Shown here piece by piece: positions 62,629-64,000 of a stretch of 64,000 nt of DNA (positions are counted from its first letter, which is position 1; each line of letters starts with the position of its first letter). The notes under the pieces are model-generated. The model was not told the DNA's origin. It was given only the letters and a program-made list of their open reading frames with translations, and did not search any database. Origin of the DNA: CAXBMB01 sp963976695. Lineage in GTDB: Bacteria > Pseudomonadota > Alphaproteobacteria > Kiloniellales > DSM-21159. The position numbers and the translations under genes are program-made. The DNA lies in NCBI GenBank assembly GCA_963976695.1, contig CAXBMB010000013.1, positions 1 through 64,000 of the forward strand, given 5' to 3'.

Positions 62629-63111
62629 ATGAACACCGTCGAGATCTATGACTTGCCGCGTCTTTTACAATCTCGCCAAAGGCTTTTGGGATTGGATCTG
62701 GGCGACAAGACCATCGGTTTAGCCCTGTCGGACTCGGCGCTGACCGTGGCCTCGCCTCTGGATACCATTCGCCGCAAAAAATTCACCCTGGACGCGCAAG
62801 CCCTCAAGGTCCTGTGCCAGGATCGCCAGGTCGGTGGCTTGGTGTTCGGACTGCCGGTCAACATGGACGGAAGCGAAGGCAAGCGCTGCCAGTCGACCCG
62901 ACAGTTCGCGCGCAATCTGGCCAGCATCGTCGGGCTGGAATTGCCGGTGGCCTTCTGGGACGAGCGGCTCTCCACCGTCGCGGTCGAGCGGTTCTTGGTG
63001 GCGGAAGCCGACATGAGCCGAAAGCGCCGGGGCGAGGTGGTGGACAAAATGGCGGCGGGATACATTTTGCAAGGCGCGTTGGACGCCTTGCGGGCGCGAC
63101 AGCGGTCTTAG
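62629..63111 (+). CDS. ruvX: Holliday junction resolvase-like protein YqgF
   Basis: About 160 residues from ATG 62629; TTG at 62620 would also fit AGAGGA. The RNase H-like fold carries LLGLDLGDKTIGLALSDSALTVASPLDTI, GLVFGLPVNMDGSEGKRCQSTRQFA and WDERLSTVAVERFLVAEADMSRKRRGEVVDKMAAGYILQGALD. These hold the catalytic aspartates. The family works in pre-16S rRNA end processing. It is divergent from gatC and 70 bp from the AEC transporter gene. Confidence 0.93.
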   Translation: MNTVEIYDLPRLLQSRQRLLGLDLGDKTIGLALSDSALTVASPLDTIRRKKFTLDAQALKVLCQDRQVGGLVFGLPVNMDGSEGKRCQSTRQFARNLASIVGLELPVAFWDERLSTVAVERFLVAEADMSRKRRGEVVDKMAAGYILQGALDALRARQRS

Positions 63112-63181
63112 AACCAGTCGCAAGGTCAGCCCACGCGGGCCGCCCCACGCGGTTATTTCTCTTGCTCCAGGTTGTTCAGCG

Positions 63182-64000
63182 ATGCTTCAGATCATCCAAG
63201 TCATTCTGCCGGTCTTCCTGCTCATCGCGGTTGGCTACGCTTTGCGCAAGAAGGGGTTCCCGGGCGAGGGATTTTGGGCCCCGGCGGAAAAACTGACCTA
63301 CTTCGTGCTGCTGCCCGCGCTGATCGTCAACGCCATCGCCAAGGCCGATTTTTCCAGCACGGAAATCCTTCCCCTGGCGGCGACGCTGATCCTGGCGATC
63401 CTCACCATGACCGCCCTCAGTTTGGCGCTGAAGCCATTTTTCGGGGTCGACGGACCTGGCTTTACCAGCCTCTACCAGTCGGTCATCCGCATGAATACCT
63501 ACATCGGCTTGTCGGTCTCCTTCGGGCTTTTTGGCCAAGCCGGGTTGCTGGCCGCAGCCCTGGCCATTGCCACCATCGTGCCCTTGGCCAACATCTGTTG
63601 CGTGACCATGCTGGCGCGCTTCGGCACCGCCGCCCAGCCCACCCCGGTCGCCATCCTGAAGCTCTTAGCCCGCAATCCGCTGCTAATGGCCTGCGTGATT
63701 GGCGGGGTGATGAACCTTGCCGGCCTGGGTCTGTTGCCGGTCGTCAGCGATATGTTCACCATTCTCGGGCGCGCCGCGCTGCCGCTGGGACTGCTGGCGG
63801 TGGGCGCGGCCCTCAACATCCGCAGTCTCAAGCAGTCGAAGGGAATCGCCGTCGCCTCAACCCTGATGAAGTTGCTGCTGCTGCCCGCCATCACCTGGGG
63901 CATCGGCCAGCTGCTGGGCTTGGCCGGGGTCGAGTTGGCGATCGCCGTGCTCTACAGCGGCCTGCCGACGGCTACCAGCGCCTATATCCTGGCGCGACAA
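63182..64000 (+). CDS. AEC-family transporter (partial, runs off the window)
   Basis: The first 273 residues of an auxin-efflux-carrier family membrane protein from ATG 63182: MLQIIQVILPVFLLIAVGYALRKKGFPGEGFWAPAEKLTYFVLLPALIVNAIAKADF, then RNPLLMACVIGGVMNLAGL, ALPLGLLAVGAALNIRSLKQSKGIAVASTLMKLLLLPAITWGIGQL and the start of the last repeats, YSGLPTATSAYILARQ. About eight membrane segments are visible. The family exports small organic acids; the substrate is unknown. The reading frame is open at the right edge, so the C-terminal 30-40 residues are missing. Confidence 0.9.
   Translation, partial: MLQIIQVILPVFLLIAVGYALRKKGFPGEGFWAPAEKLTYFVLLPALIVNAIAKADFSSTEILPLAATLILAILTMTALSLALKPFFGVDGPGFTSLYQSVIRMNTYIGLSVSFGLFGQAGLLAAALAIATIVPLANICCVTMLARFGTAAQPTPVAILKLLARNPLLMACVIGGVMNLAGLGLLPVVSDMFTILGRAALPLGLLAVGAALNIRSLKQSKGIAVASTLMKLLLLPAITWGIGQLLGLAGVELAIAVLYSGLPTATSAYILARQ

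Overview
The window looks like chromosomal DNA of a GC-rich alphaproteobacterium, most likely of the Rhodospirillales type. The support is an NDUFS4-type complex I accessory protein (a family of alphaproteobacteria and mitochondria), a class I PHA synthase, a DUF1194 protein, the gene order alaC-hom-glpX-recJ, and a type II CRISPR locus with a long alphaproteobacterial-style repeat. This placement is inferred from gene content; no marker gene was compared.

Layout. 1-1.2 kb: end of a CRISPR-Cas locus (cas2 and an 11-repeat array) beside tRNA-Arg(TCT). 1.3-16.4 kb: housekeeping and transport genes (complex I subunit, FAH-family hydrolase, tRNA-Pro, prfC, a TetR/oxidoreductase divergent pair with a large palindromic operator, a DUF192 protein, an ABC importer pair, a LysR regulator, an EamA exporter, a methyltransferase, a tandem universal stress protein, an NhaD/CitMHS-like antiporter). 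16.9-28.4 kb: a molybdenum hydroxylase cluster, coxG-S-L-M-D-E plus two XdhC-like halves, a MoeA/MocA-like fusion and an ATP-grasp enzyme. The large subunit carries the AYRGAGR active-site loop of form II CoxL, so the substrate may not be CO. 28.4-38.3 kb: MOSC protein, 5-formyl-THF cyclo-ligase, gamma-glutamyltransferase, DUF523, class II aldolase, the glutathione-dependent formaldehyde pathway (frmA, fghA) followed by a secreted PA14-domain protein, and an MFS transporter. 38.3-46.6 kb: duplicated tRNA-Glu, a DUF1194 protein, recJ-glpX-hom-alaC on the minus strand, an OmpA-like lipoprotein. 46.8-56.8 kb: phaC, a degenerate Hpt/receiver protein, a PAS-PAS-kinase-hemerythrin sensor, a gamma-carbonic anhydrase, and a luxP-luxQ pair. 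57-64 kb: a second gamma-glutamyltransferase, gatCAB, ruvX and the first part of an AEC-family transporter.

The two most notable items are (1) a LuxP homologue that keeps every residue known to contact AI-2 in Vibrio LuxP, followed by and overlapping a LuxQ-like kinase that has no receiver domain, with no luxS in the window; and (2) a family of small dispersed palindromes with ends of the form CTAGAGTSKGATCG, several of which supply the TAG stop codon of the gene they follow; one also appears to sit inside the cas operon just before cas2.
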